A stretch of DNA of 64,000 bases from assembly GCA_947246015.1 (NCBI GenBank), contig CAMXQE010000008.1, positions 1 to 64,000 of the forward strand. The letters run 5' to 3'. The stretch's first letter is position 1. Each line of letters opens with the position of its first letter. Source of the stretch: an uncultured Lachnospiraceae bacterium. Lineage in GTDB: Bacteria; Bacillota; Clostridia; Lachnospirales; Lachnospiraceae. This document shows positions 45,148 through 55,192 of this stretch, one piece after another. The notes below the pieces were generated by a model. It saw only the letters and a program-made list of their open reading frames with translations, searched no databases and had not been told where the DNA came from. Position numbers and translations under genes: made by a program.

Positions 45148-46588
45148 ATGACCAGAGAAGAGATTCTTGCCGGTGAATCCAAGAATGTGGAATTCAAGGT
45201 GGGCAGACCGGAGAAAAGTATAAAATATATGAAGTCCGTTGTTGCCTTTGCCAATGGAAAAGGCGGACGCATTGTCTTCGGAATTGACGACAATACCAAA
45301 GAGATTATCGGGATTCCGGAGGAGAGCGTTTTCCGTGAGATGGATGCTATTACAAATGCAATTTCGGATAGCTGTGAGCCGGTTATTGTTCCGGATGTTT
45401 ATCCTCAGACGATTGGCGGGAAAACCATCATTATCGCCGAAATCAGTGCAGGAAAACAGAAGCCCTATTACATCAGGCAGGATGGTATTACCGATGGCGT
45501 TTACATACGTGTGTCAGGAACTTCAAGAAAAGCAGACAGGGCAATGACTCAGGAGATGTATTATGCATCCGGGGGGCCGCTCCTATGATACCGTTATCCG
45601 TAAGGATTTAACTGTATCTGGGGAGAATATTGAGAAGCTCTGCTCTGATATGAAAGAGGTTGCTCTTGCCAATTGTAAAAATACAGCACAGCGCCAGTCG
45701 GTAAAGAATGTGACAAAAAATGTCCTGTTGAATTGGGGAGTCTTAGCTGAGGATGAAGAAGGTGTTATTCATCCGACTAATGCATATATTTTCCTGACCG
45801 GACAAGATGCTTTTCTGTCAAAAATTCAATGTGGTATGTTTAAAGGAACGACACGTGCGGTGTTTGTAGACAAGCGTGATTATGAAGGCCCGCTGTGGCG
45901 GCAGGCTGAAGAAGCATTTCAGTTTGTTCTGCGAAACATTCGTCTTGGAGCAAAAATTGAGGGACTTTATCGTAAGGATATTTACGAGCTGCCGCCGGAC
46001 AGTATTCGTGAGCTTATAATTAATGCAGTGATGAATTGCAGCTTCCTGCAATCGTCACATATTCAGGTCGCTATTTACGATGACCGTCTTGAAATCACTT
46101 CACCGGGCGGCCTGATGCCGGGAGTGACTATCGACAGAATGAAAGAGGGTTATTCCCAAATCAGGAACAGGGCGCTGGCTCATGCATTTTCCTATATGAA
46201 TCTGATAGAAGGCTGGGGCACAGGCATTCCGAGATTGCTTCGGGAAATGAAGGAGTACGGACTTCCTGAGCCGGAGTTTGTTGATATGGAGATTGCACTG
46301 CGGATAAATTTATTCAGGAGTCTGAGCAACAGCAGAAATGGCACTAACCAAGAAACTGGCCAGGAAACTAACCAAGAAACTGGCCAGGAAATGATGAATG
46401 GGCAGAGTTCTCGTGAAAAAGTTATAAATGAAATTAGTTCAAATTCTTTTATCACACAGGTAAAACTTGCAGAGAGAACAGGATTGTCAAGGAGCGGAGT
46501 AAAATATATTTTGAAACAACTGCAAAATGAAGGACTTTTGGAAAGAGTCGGCTCCACCAAGAAAGGGCAGTGGATAATTAAAAAATAA
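45148..46588 (+). pseudogene. AlbA_2/Schlafen-type putative DNA-binding regulator with C-terminal HTH, split by a frameshift at a G6 tract
   Basis: ORF 45148-45588 (ESKNVEFK...VVAFANGKGGRIVFGIDD) and ORF 45563-46588 (SIRELIINAVMN...GWGTGIPRLL...LAERTGLSRSGVKYILKQL) join in frame if GGGGGG (45571-45576) loses one G. Confidence 0.8.
46340..46387 (+). repeat. 24-bp in-frame tandem duplication encoding (TNQETGQE)x2
   Basis: ACTAACCAAGAAACTGGCCAGGAA twice. Confidence 0.9.
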
Positions 46589-46739
46589 AAGTGATTCTCA
46601 AAGCATCAATATGAGGCTTTGGAGATGTTTTAGAAAAGTATGAACAGATACTATTTTTCATTTTTTGTCGAATGTGTTACAATTTTTATAGTGCCGGTAC
46701 ATGGCAGGAAAAAACGAGAATGACAGGAGGAATGGAAAC

Positions 46740-48002
46740 ATGGGAATGACAATGACCCAGAAGATTCTGGCGGCACATGCCGGACTGGAGAAGGTGGAGG
46801 CAGGGCAGTTAATAGAAGCAGATTTGGATTTAGTGCTTGGAAATGATATTACGAGTCCGGTAGCCATCAAAGAAATGGAAAAAATGAACGTGGAAGGTGT
46901 ATTTGACAAAGATAAGATTGCTTTGGTGCCGGACCATTTCGTGCCGAATAAGGATATTAAGTCGGCGGAGCATTGCAAGTGTGTCCGGGAATTTGCTTAC
47001 CGCAATGAAATCACGAATTATTTTGAAGTGGGAGAAATGGGAATCGAACATGCGCTGCTGCCGGAAAAGGGCCTTACCGTGGCAGGGGATGTGATTATCG
47101 GAGCGGATTCCCATACGTGTACATACGGCGCATTGGGGGCATTTTCCACCGGTGTAGGCAGTACGGACATGGCAGCGGGAATGGCAACGGGAAAAGCATG
47201 GTTCAAAGTGCCGGGGGCAATTAAGTTCAATATTGTGGGAAAACCTTCGGAATGGGTGAGCGGCAAAGACGTGATTCTCCATATCATCGGCATGATAGGC
47301 GTGGACGGTGCGCTGTATAAATCCATGGAATTTGTGGGAGAGGGGATTGGAAACCTTTCCATGGACGACCGTTTTACCATTGCCAATATGGCGATTGAGG
47401 CAGGCGGCAAAAACGGTATTTTCCCGGTGGACGCTTTGGCGGAGGCTTATATGAAAGAGCACTCTAAGAAGGAGTATACGATATATGAAGCGGATGAGGA
47501 TGCGGTATATGACGAGGAATATACCATTGATTTAAGCACCCTGCGCCCTACGGTGGCATTTCCCCACCTGCCGGAAAATACGAAGACCATAGATGAAATT
47601 AAAGATGATATCAAAATCGACCAGGTAGTTATCGGTTCTTGTACCAATGGGCGGCTGGATGACCTGCGCGTGGCGGCAAAGGTATTGGCGGGCAGGCATG
47701 TGGCAAAGGGAATGCGCTGTATCATTATTCCTGCCACACAGGCGATTTATATGCAGGCAATGGAGGAAGGGCTTTTGAAAACCTTCATCGAAGCAGGCGC
47801 TATTGTGAGTACCCCTACCTGCGGTCCCTGCCTCGGCGGATATATGGGAATCCTTGCGGAAGGAGAGCGCTGCGTTTCTACCACAAACCGTAACTTTGTA
47901 GGACGTATGGGGCATGTGAAATCGGAAATTTATCTGGCAAGTCCTGCGGTGGCAGCAGCCAGCGCCGTTACGGGAAAAATTTCCTGTCCCTGCCAGTTAT
48001 AG
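46740..48002 (+). CDS. leuC: 3-isopropylmalate dehydratase large subunit
   Basis: [42 protein letters not shown]. Confidence 0.95.
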   Translation: MGMTMTQKILAAHAGLEKVEAGQLIEADLDLVLGNDITSPVAIKEMEKMNVEGVFDKDKIALVPDHFVPNKDIKSAEHCKCVREFAYRNEITNYFEVGEMGIEHALLPEKGLTVAGDVIIGADSHTCTYGALGAFSTGVGSTDMAAGMATGKAWFKVPGAIKFNIVGKPSEWVSGKDVILHIIGMIGVDGALYKSMEFVGEGIGNLSMDDRFTIANMAIEAGGKNGIFPVDALAEAYMKEHSKKEYTIYEADEDAVYDEEYTIDLSTLRPTVAFPHLPENTKTIDEIKDDIKIDQVVIGSCTNGRLDDLRVAAKVLAGRHVAKGMRCIIIPATQAIYMQAMEEGLLKTFIEAGAIVSTPTCGPCLGGYMGILAEGERCVSTTNRNFVGRMGHVKSEIYLASPAVAAASAVTGKISCPCQL

Positions 48003-48077
48003 GATAAAATATTAATAAGGAAATAAATTTTAAGAAAGGAAAGATGCAGGCATTTTGCCTGAATCTTGGTGCAAAAT

Positions 48078-48569
48078 ATGAAATCAGCAAAAGGAACAGT
48101 GTTTAAATACGGTGATAATGTGGACACGGATGTGATTATTCCGGCAAGGTATCTGAATTCTTCCGAGCCGGCGGAACTTGCTGCACATTGCATGGAGGAT
48201 ATTGATAAGGAATTTATAAATAAGGTGCAGAAAGGCGATATTATTGTGGCAGATAAGAACTTTGGCTGCGGCTCTTCCAGAGAACATGCGCCCATCGCCA
48301 TTAAGGCGGCGGGGGTAAGCTGTGTAATCGCGGAAACGTTCGCGAGGATTTTCTACCGCAATGCCATCAACATCGGTCTGCCGATTATCGAATGTCCGGA
48401 GGCTTCCAAAGGAATTGAAGCAGGAGATGAAGTAGAAGTGGATTTTGATTCCGGCGTAATCACCAATCTGACAAAAGGAACAAAATTCCAGGGGCAGGCA
48501 TTTCCGGAGTTTATGCAGAAAATCATTGCTGCGGAGGGGCTGGTGAATTATATCAATCGTAAGGCGTAA
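48078..48569 (+). CDS. leuD: 3-isopropylmalate dehydratase small subunit
   Basis: [26 protein letters not shown]. Confidence 0.95.
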   Translation: MKSAKGTVFKYGDNVDTDVIIPARYLNSSEPAELAAHCMEDIDKEFINKVQKGDIIVADKNFGCGSSREHAPIAIKAAGVSCVIAETFARIFYRNAINIGLPIIECPEASKGIEAGDEVEVDFDSGVITNLTKGTKFQGQAFPEFMQKIIAAEGLVNYINRKA

Positions 48570-48827
48570 GGAAATCATATAAGGGATGTATCAAAGGAAG
48601 AGCAGGCGTTAAAAATGCCTGTTTTTCTTTTCTTTTCCTGATTCAACAGGATTGGACTGTCCGGACAGCTGTTCACTCATGCTGATTTATCCAATGTGGG
48701 AAATAAGGTATTTTTTTGGAAATTTGAAAAATCAGGCAATAGCAGCACTAACCAGAAAAGGATGAAATACTTTTCACTTGCAGAAAATAAATGAAATTCA
48801 TATGTATTTGTGGTAGAATAGAACAAA

Positions 48828-49739
48828 ATGGAAGAGAAAGACTGGGGGAACCGTATGAATCAGATAATCAATATCGAAGAATTTTTCGCACGGCTGGACG
48901 GATATTTTCAAAGAAATGAATTGGAGCAGGTGGAGCCGTATCTGCTGGAATCTTTGGAAAAAGCGAAAGAAAGCGAAGATTATGGGGCATATATCACCAT
49001 CGGGAATGAAATGATAGGCTTTTACCGGAGTGTATCCCAATATAAGAAATCCTTTGACATTGCGGAGGATGTGCTGTTATTGATGGAAGAACTGCAGTTG
49101 GAAGACAGTGAGCATTTTGCAACGACGCTGTTAAATGCGGCGACGGCATACCGGGCGGCCGGGGATGTTTCACAGGCATATAAGTATTACTGCCAGGCGC
49201 TTGCGATTTATGACAGGCTTCTGCCCAAAGGGGATTACCGTTTTGCCGGACTTTATAATAATATGAGCATCCTTTTAGAGCAGATGAATGAGAACGAAAA
49301 TGCGGTGGAAATGTTGTTAAAGGCGTTGGAAATCATCCAAAAACTGGAGGATGGAGAAGCAGAGCAGGCAACGACTTTAACCAATCTTGCATTGCTCTAT
49401 TTTAAGATGGAACGGCCGGAGAAAGCCTCACAGACGCTACAGGAAGCACTGAAACTGTTTGAAGGTGTGGGAAGCGGGGAAGAAACGGATGCCCATTACA
49501 GCGCGGCGCTTGCGGGCGTGGGAGAAGCATATTATCGTATGGGGGAGTATGAAAAGGCACTGGCCTCCTACGAGCAGGCATTGGCAGAAGTAAAGAAGCA
49601 TTTTGGCGAAAATCAGAGCTATGCGGTACTTTGTGAAAACTGTGCGGCGGTGTGTGACTGCCTGAAAAAAGAGGACAAGGCAGGGGAATACCGGATGCGG
49701 GCAAAGGAAATCTATGAGGGGCTGGATGGAAACAGGTAG
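48828..49739 (+). CDS. Tetratricopeptide-repeat protein
   Basis: Repeated TPR motifs (AAAYRAAGDVSQAYKYYCQALAIYD etc.). Confidence 0.85.
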   Translation: MEEKDWGNRMNQIINIEEFFARLDGYFQRNELEQVEPYLLESLEKAKESEDYGAYITIGNEMIGFYRSVSQYKKSFDIAEDVLLLMEELQLEDSEHFATTLLNAATAYRAAGDVSQAYKYYCQALAIYDRLLPKGDYRFAGLYNNMSILLEQMNENENAVEMLLKALEIIQKLEDGEAEQATTLTNLALLYFKMERPEKASQTLQEALKLFEGVGSGEETDAHYSAALAGVGEAYYRMGEYEKALASYEQALAEVKKHFGENQSYAVLCENCAAVCDCLKKEDKAGEYRMRAKEIYEGLDGNR

Positions 49740-49761
49740 AAATGGAAGGAAGTGAAAGGGC

Positions 49762-50742
49762 ATGAAAGGGCTGGAGCTTTCGCAGCGTTATTATGAGACC
49801 TATGGAAAAAAGATGCTGGAAGAAAAATTTCCAGAACTGCGGTGCCGTGTTGCGGCAGGATTAGTCGGGCAGGGTTCGGAATGTTTGGGGTTCGATGACG
49901 GGATATCGGCAGATCACGATTATGGCCCGTCTTTCTGCCTGTGGCTGACGGAGGAGGATTACGGAAAGTACGGGCAGGCATTGCAGAAGGAATATGAAAG
50001 CCTTCCTGCCGTATTTGAAGGTGTGGCGGCAAGGAAAATGAGCGTACATGGCGGCGGAAGGGTGGGAGTACTGTGTATTCCCGATTTTTATTATGGGCTG
50101 ACAGGATTTTCACAGGCGCCGGAGCATCTGCGGGATTGGATGCGGATACCGGAGGAGGCGCTTTGTACTGCTACCAACGGAAAAGTATTTGAAGACCCTT
50201 TGGGGGAGTTCAGCCGGATAAGGGAAGGTTTTTTATCCTATTATCCGGAAGATGTGCGGATTAAAAAAATCGTGGCAAGGGCTGCACAGATGGCGCAGTC
50301 CGGACAGTACAATTACGCCCGTGCCATGAAGCGCGGGGAACATGTGGCGGCAATGCTGGCACTGGCAGAATTTACAAAGAGTACGATTTCCATGGTATAC
50401 TTATTAAATAAAAAATATATGCCGTTTTATAAATGGATGCACCGCGGAATGAAGGAACTGCCCCTGTTGTCTGAAATCGGAGACATTCTGAACCTGCTGG
50501 CACAGATGGGAGAGCAGTCCGGGGCATGGAAGGATGCGGGGCAGGAGGATTATTTTTATACGCTGAATACCAATGACCAGTGTGTCATTATTATAGAGGC
50601 GGTCTGCAATATCATTCTGCAGGAACTGACCGCGCAGGGGCTGACGGAGGGGGAGGATAATTTTTTAGAGAACCATACGATGAAGATGATGGGGAAGATT
50701 CAGGATGCCGGTATCCGTTCGCTGCAGATTCTGGAGGGATAA
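49762..50742 (+). CDS. DUF4037 protein (nucleotidyltransferase-like)
   Basis: GLVGQGSECLGFDDGISADHDYGPSFCLW. Confidence 0.8.
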   Translation: MKGLELSQRYYETYGKKMLEEKFPELRCRVAAGLVGQGSECLGFDDGISADHDYGPSFCLWLTEEDYGKYGQALQKEYESLPAVFEGVAARKMSVHGGGRVGVLCIPDFYYGLTGFSQAPEHLRDWMRIPEEALCTATNGKVFEDPLGEFSRIREGFLSYYPEDVRIKKIVARAAQMAQSGQYNYARAMKRGEHVAAMLALAEFTKSTISMVYLLNKKYMPFYKWMHRGMKELPLLSEIGDILNLLAQMGEQSGAWKDAGQEDYFYTLNTNDQCVIIIEAVCNIILQELTAQGLTEGEDNFLENHTMKMMGKIQDAGIRSLQILEG

Positions 50743-50824
50743 GGAACGGTTCATAAAGTGAATGACATTGATATTAAAAGTGAACAGTAACCGGGCATCC
50801 ATCCGGGTACGGAAGGATATATCC

Positions 50825-50853
50825 TTGAAATCCGTCTGCTTTGATAGTATACT
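50825..50853 (+). promoter_or_regulatory. Sigma-A-type promoter
   Basis: TTGAAA-N17-TATACT. Confidence 0.6.
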
Positions 50854-50882
50854 AAAGGCAGTAAAGGGGAGGAAATTACCAG

Positions 50883-51872
50883 ATGGCAAAGAAAATACAG
50901 GATTTAAAACCGGATACCGTGTTAAAAAATTACTGGAGTAATAAGGAACAGTTTGCAGATCTTTTCAATGCGGTTCTGTTTGAAGGAAAACAGGTGATAA
51001 GAGCAGAAGAATTGGAAGATGTGGATACGGAAGAATCTTCGGTATTGGAACATAGGGAATACGCAGAGAGTATAAAGGCGTCCAGAGATAATATCATGGT
51101 ACGTAAGAAATCCTTGGCACATGGGGTAGAGTTTGTGCTGCTTGGAAATGAGGGGCAGGAACATATTCATTATGCCATGCCGATGCGCGTTATGGGTTAC
51201 GATTATGGAACCTATAAGAAACAGTATGACAGTAATGCGGGAAAGTACAGGTCCGCGGAAGGCATGGAGGAAGACGAATACCTGTCAAGAATGAAAAAGG
51301 AAGATAAATTTATTCCTGTCATTACAGTGGTTGTCTATTATGGGGAAAAACCGTGGGACGGTGCAGTCTCTCTGCATGGAATGCTGAAGGTTTCGAAGGA
51401 AATGGAAAGATTTGTGAACGATTATAGAATGCTGCTTGTGGAGGCAAGGCAGAATAATCTGACGCTACATAATATAAATAATGTGGATTTATTTAATTTA
51501 CTGGAAATATTGCTGGATAGGCGCAGAACAATGCATGAAATAAGAGATAATGCCATAGAATACGCAAGAAAACACGAGGTTGACAAATCTGTAGTAATGA
51601 CAGTGGCGGGAGCGGCAAATTGCAGAATTGACTATAATGCGCTGGACAGGAAGGGAGATGCTGACATGTGTACAGTATTTGAAGAAGTTGCAAGGGAAAG
51701 CGAATCAAAGGGAAGGACTGCGGGCAAAGAAGAAGGCAGGGCGGCAGAAATTGTGGAAACCGGATATGAATTCGGGCTTTCTGAGGAAGAAATATTGGAA
51801 AGGCTGCAAAAGAAACTGGATGTGTCTTTGCAGGCGGCACAGAAATACCTTAAAAAATTTGGAGAGCAGTAA
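50883..51872 (+). CDS. Rpn-type / PD-(D/E)XK nuclease-family transposase-like protein
   Basis: VEFVLLGNEGQEHIHYAMPMRVMGYDYGTYKKQY; C-terminal GKEEGRAAEIVETGYEFGLSEEEILERLQ. Confidence 0.7.
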   Translation: MAKKIQDLKPDTVLKNYWSNKEQFADLFNAVLFEGKQVIRAEELEDVDTEESSVLEHREYAESIKASRDNIMVRKKSLAHGVEFVLLGNEGQEHIHYAMPMRVMGYDYGTYKKQYDSNAGKYRSAEGMEEDEYLSRMKKEDKFIPVITVVVYYGEKPWDGAVSLHGMLKVSKEMERFVNDYRMLLVEARQNNLTLHNINNVDLFNLLEILLDRRRTMHEIRDNAIEYARKHEVDKSVVMTVAGAANCRIDYNALDRKGDADMCTVFEEVARESESKGRTAGKEEGRAAEIVETGYEFGLSEEEILERLQKKLDVSLQAAQKYLKKFGEQ

Positions 51873-51884
51873 AGGATTGGCACG

Positions 51885-52253
51885 GTGAAAAGGAATGATG
51901 TTTATTTGGCAGCGGCGGTGACGGCAGCGGCTTTTTTGTTGTGGGGGATACTGCATGTTTTTTTATCATCGCCGGGACAGCGGATTACGGTCACACAGGA
52001 TGGAAAAGTGCTGGGAACGTATTCACTGACAGTGGAAAATACACTGACTTTTACGGATGAAAAAGGCGGGATGAACCGTCTGGTCATCCATGGCGGGGAA
52101 GCCTATATGGAAGAAGCGGACTGTCCGGATAAGCTCTGTATGCTGCAGAAAGCCATATCTGGAAAGGGAGAAAGCATCATATGCCTGCCGCACCGTCTGG
52201 TCGTGGAGGTTACGGCAGGAGAGGAGCCGGAAACGGATGCGGTAGTAAGATAG
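51885..52253 (+). CDS. NusG domain II-containing protein
   Basis: TM segment then GKVLGTYSLTVENTLTF...DCPDKLCMLQKAISGKGESIICLPHRLVVEV. Confidence 0.8.
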   Translation: MKRNDVYLAAAVTAAAFLLWGILHVFLSSPGQRITVTQDGKVLGTYSLTVENTLTFTDEKGGMNRLVIHGGEAYMEEADCPDKLCMLQKAISGKGESIICLPHRLVVEVTAGEEPETDAVVR

Positions 52254-52293
52254 GACAGAACAGTAAGGCATACAGGATGGGGAATCGGGTAGA

Positions 52294-52863
52294 ATGATGT
52301 GGGAAAATGGGAAGAAAACAGCATATATGGGAGTTCTGCTGTCCTTTGCGCTGATTCTGTCTTATGTGGAGTCCCTGATTCCTTTTTCTTTCGGAGTGCC
52401 GGGAGTGAAACTGGGGCTGGCAAATCTGGCAGTGGTTGTGGTGCTGTACTGGTACGGGTGGAAGGAAGCCGTTTTGCTGAATGTAATGCGGGTGCTGCTG
52501 GCAGGCTTTTTATTTGGAAATTTATTTATGGTAATGTACAGTCTGGCAGGGGCGGTATGCAGCTTCCTGATGATGTGTGCGCTGAAAAAATCGGGAAAGT
52601 TCAGCGTAATGGGAGTGAGCATGGCAGGCGGAATATTCCATAATACAGGGCAGGCGGCCGTTGCGGTTTTTGTCACGAAGACTGCAGGAATCATTTATTA
52701 TCTTCCGGCGCTTATGGCGGCGGGAGTAGTGACAGGGCTGTTAATCGGAATTGCGGCGCGGGAGATTATGGTATATGCAGGAAAAGCGCTGTCCCATGAT
52801 AAGGCATTGCAGCGCAGGGAGGTGCAGCGTCATGGAAAGGATGGCACAAAGAAACAGGGATAA
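52294..52863 (+). CDS. Gx transporter family / heptaprenyl diphosphate synthase component I-like membrane protein
   Basis: ESLIPFSFGVPGVKLGLANLAVVVVLY. Confidence 0.85.
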   Translation: MMWENGKKTAYMGVLLSFALILSYVESLIPFSFGVPGVKLGLANLAVVVVLYWYGWKEAVLLNVMRVLLAGFLFGNLFMVMYSLAGAVCSFLMMCALKKSGKFSVMGVSMAGGIFHNTGQAAVAVFVTKTAGIIYYLPALMAAGVVTGLLIGIAAREIMVYAGKALSHDKALQRREVQRHGKDGTKKQG

Positions 52864-52878
52864 AAGGAGCATAGCATT

Positions 52879-53499
52879 ATGTTTGCATACATAAAGGGAG
52901 AAATCGCGGATATTGCGGAAGATAATCTGATTTTGGAAGCAAACCGTATCGGATATAATATTAAGATTTCTGCGGGAACGGCAGAAAGGCTTCCTGCGGT
53001 GGGGGAAGAAGTGAAGATTTACACTTATACTTATGTCAGGGAGGATGCATTTTTATTGTACGGCTTTCTGACAAAAGATGATTTGGAGATATTTAAAAAG
53101 CTGATTACCGTGAACGGCATCGGACCGAAAGGAGGGCTTGCCATTCTGTCCGTGATGACGGCGGACGACCTGCGGTTTGCCATTCTGGCAGGCGATGCCA
53201 AGGCGATTGCCAAAGCGCCGGGAGTCGGGGCAAAGACGGCAGAACGGGTGATTCTTGATTTGAAAGATAAGGTATCCATCGAAGATAGTCTGCTGCACCG
53301 GGAGGCTGTGGGACAGGCAGGCATTGTACATGGAGGAGAGAATGACAAGTCTGCTGCATCGCGGCAGGAAGCGGTGGAAGCTCTGACCGCTTTGGGCTAT
53401 TCCGCTACGGAGGCGTTAAAGGCAGTGAAGCAGGTGGAGATAAAGGAAGGGATGGAAACAGAGGAAATCCTGAAGCTGGCATTAAAGAGGATGTTTTAG
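52879..53499 (+). CDS. ruvA: Holliday junction DNA helicase RuvA
   Basis: MFAYIKGEIADI, VNGIGPKGGLAIL, PGVGAKTAERVILDLKDK. Confidence 0.96.
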   Translation: MFAYIKGEIADIAEDNLILEANRIGYNIKISAGTAERLPAVGEEVKIYTYTYVREDAFLLYGFLTKDDLEIFKKLITVNGIGPKGGLAILSVMTADDLRFAILAGDAKAIAKAPGVGAKTAERVILDLKDKVSIEDSLLHREAVGQAGIVHGGENDKSAASRQEAVEALTALGYSATEALKAVKQVEIKEGMETEEILKLALKRMF

Positions 53500-53603
53500 A
53501 GTGTGTTTGAAACACGCTTTGGTGCTGACTGTGGCGGGAGACGGAACTTTTACGGCAGTTATGAGACGGTACGCAGGAAGAAAAAAGACAGGTGCGAAAT
53601 AAT

Positions 53604-54602
53604 ATGGCAAAAAGAATGATAGAAACGAATCTGACAGAAGAAGATGTGAAAATAGAGGGTTCTCTAAGACCCCAGTGTCTGGCAGATTATATCGGGCAGA
53701 CGAAGGTAAAAGAAAATCTGAAAATATATATCGAAGCGGCGAAACTGCGGAAGGATGCGCTGGACCATGTGCTGTTTTACGGCCCGCCCGGTCTGGGAAA
53801 GACTACATTGGCGGGAATCATAGCGGCGGAAATGGGAGTGAACATGAAAGTTACCAGCGGACCTGCCATTGAAAAGCCGGGGGAAATGGCAGCGATTCTG
53901 AACAATCTGCAGCCGGGGGATTTGCTGTTTGTGGATGAAATCCACAGGTTGAACCGTCAGGTTGAAGAGGTACTGTATCCGGCAATGGAGGATTATTGTA
54001 TTGATATCATGATAGGGAAGGGGCCTACGGCACGTTCTATCCGGCTGGAACTTCCCAAATTTACTTTGGTGGGCGCAACGACAAGGGCGGGACTTTTAAC
54101 AGCGCCTTTGCGGGACAGGTTCGGAGTCATCCACCGGCTGGAATTTTACTCGGTGGAGGAATTAAAACTGATTATTATACATTCTGCGCGGGTATTGAAT
54201 GTAGAGATAGAGGAAAAAGGAGCAGAGGAACTTGCCAGAAGAAGTAGGGGCACTCCCCGCCTGGCCAACCGGATGTTAAAACGGGTGAGGGATTTTGCGC
54301 AGATTAAGTATGATGGCGTCATTACGGAAGAAGTGGCGCGTACGGCTTTGGATTTGATGGAAGTGGACCGGATGGGATTAGATCATATTGACCGGAATAT
54401 CTTGTTTATGATTATTGATAAATTTAAGGGAGGACCGGTGGGACTGGATACACTGGCGGCGTCCATCGGTGAGGATGCCGGGACTTTAGAGGATGTATAT
54501 GAGCCGTTTCTGCTGAAAAACGGGTTTTTGAACCGTACGCCTAAGGGCAGGGTTGCAACAGATTTGGCGTATCATCATTTAGGGCTTGAAATTCCTTCCT
54601 AA
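53604..54602 (+). CDS. ruvB: Holliday junction DNA helicase RuvB
   Basis: [49 protein letters not shown]. Confidence 0.97.
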   Translation: MAKRMIETNLTEEDVKIEGSLRPQCLADYIGQTKVKENLKIYIEAAKLRKDALDHVLFYGPPGLGKTTLAGIIAAEMGVNMKVTSGPAIEKPGEMAAILNNLQPGDLLFVDEIHRLNRQVEEVLYPAMEDYCIDIMIGKGPTARSIRLELPKFTLVGATTRAGLLTAPLRDRFGVIHRLEFYSVEELKLIIIHSARVLNVEIEEKGAEELARRSRGTPRLANRMLKRVRDFAQIKYDGVITEEVARTALDLMEVDRMGLDHIDRNILFMIIDKFKGGPVGLDTLAASIGEDAGTLEDVYEPFLLKNGFLNRTPKGRVATDLAYHHLGLEIPS

Positions 54603-54675
54603 TACCGATATAATACATATTGTGTACTGTGTGCCCGAAACAGGCATATTTTGTAGGAAGGGGCGTGAGAGTGGG

Positions 54676-55113
54676 ATGTCGGCAAAAACGGATACGGAAG
54701 TAATCATCGGCGGCAAGGTATTTACCTTAAGCGGATATGAAAGTGAAGAATATTTACAGAAAGTAGCGTCTTATATTAATAATAAGATGTCAGAATACGG
54801 AAAAGTTGACAGTTTCAGAAGACAGCCTCTGGATACGCAAAGTGTTCTGCTGCAGCTTAATATTGCAGACGATTATTTTAAGGCAAAGAAGCAGATAAGT
54901 CTTTTGGAAGAAGAGATACAGGTCAAAGAGAAAGAGCTGTATGATTTGAAGCATGAACTGATAGCGTCGCAGATTAAGCTGGAGAATACGGAGAAAAATG
55001 TAAAAGAACTTCAGGACCAGCTCAACGAAAACGCAAAGAAAATGGTTCGTGTTGAAACCGAACTGAAGGACTTGAAGGAGCATCATACAACAAAGGGTAA
55101 CTCAAAGCAATGA
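54676..55113 (+). CDS. zapA: Cell division protein ZapA
   Basis: VIIGGKVFTLSGYESEEYLQKVASYINNKM; C-terminal coiled coil. Confidence 0.85.
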   Translation: MSAKTDTEVIIGGKVFTLSGYESEEYLQKVASYINNKMSEYGKVDSFRRQPLDTQSVLLQLNIADDYFKAKKQISLLEEEIQVKEKELYDLKHELIASQIKLENTEKNVKELQDQLNENAKKMVRVETELKDLKEHHTTKGNSKQ

Positions 55114-55192
55114 TGCCGGAAAGCAGGCTGTCTTTATGAAAAAGACAGCTTTTTCTGATGGCAGGGGAATCGAACCGAAAATGAGGATGACT

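Noticed and set aside
50883-51872. Possible insertion sequence around the Rpn-like gene
   Set aside because: No terminal inverted repeats or target duplication seen; the gene has its own promoter and a normal operon-like context.
53500-53603. 33-codon open frame starting with GTG between ruvA and ruvB
   Set aside because: No convincing ribosome-binding site or homology recognised; could be chance in a short spacer.
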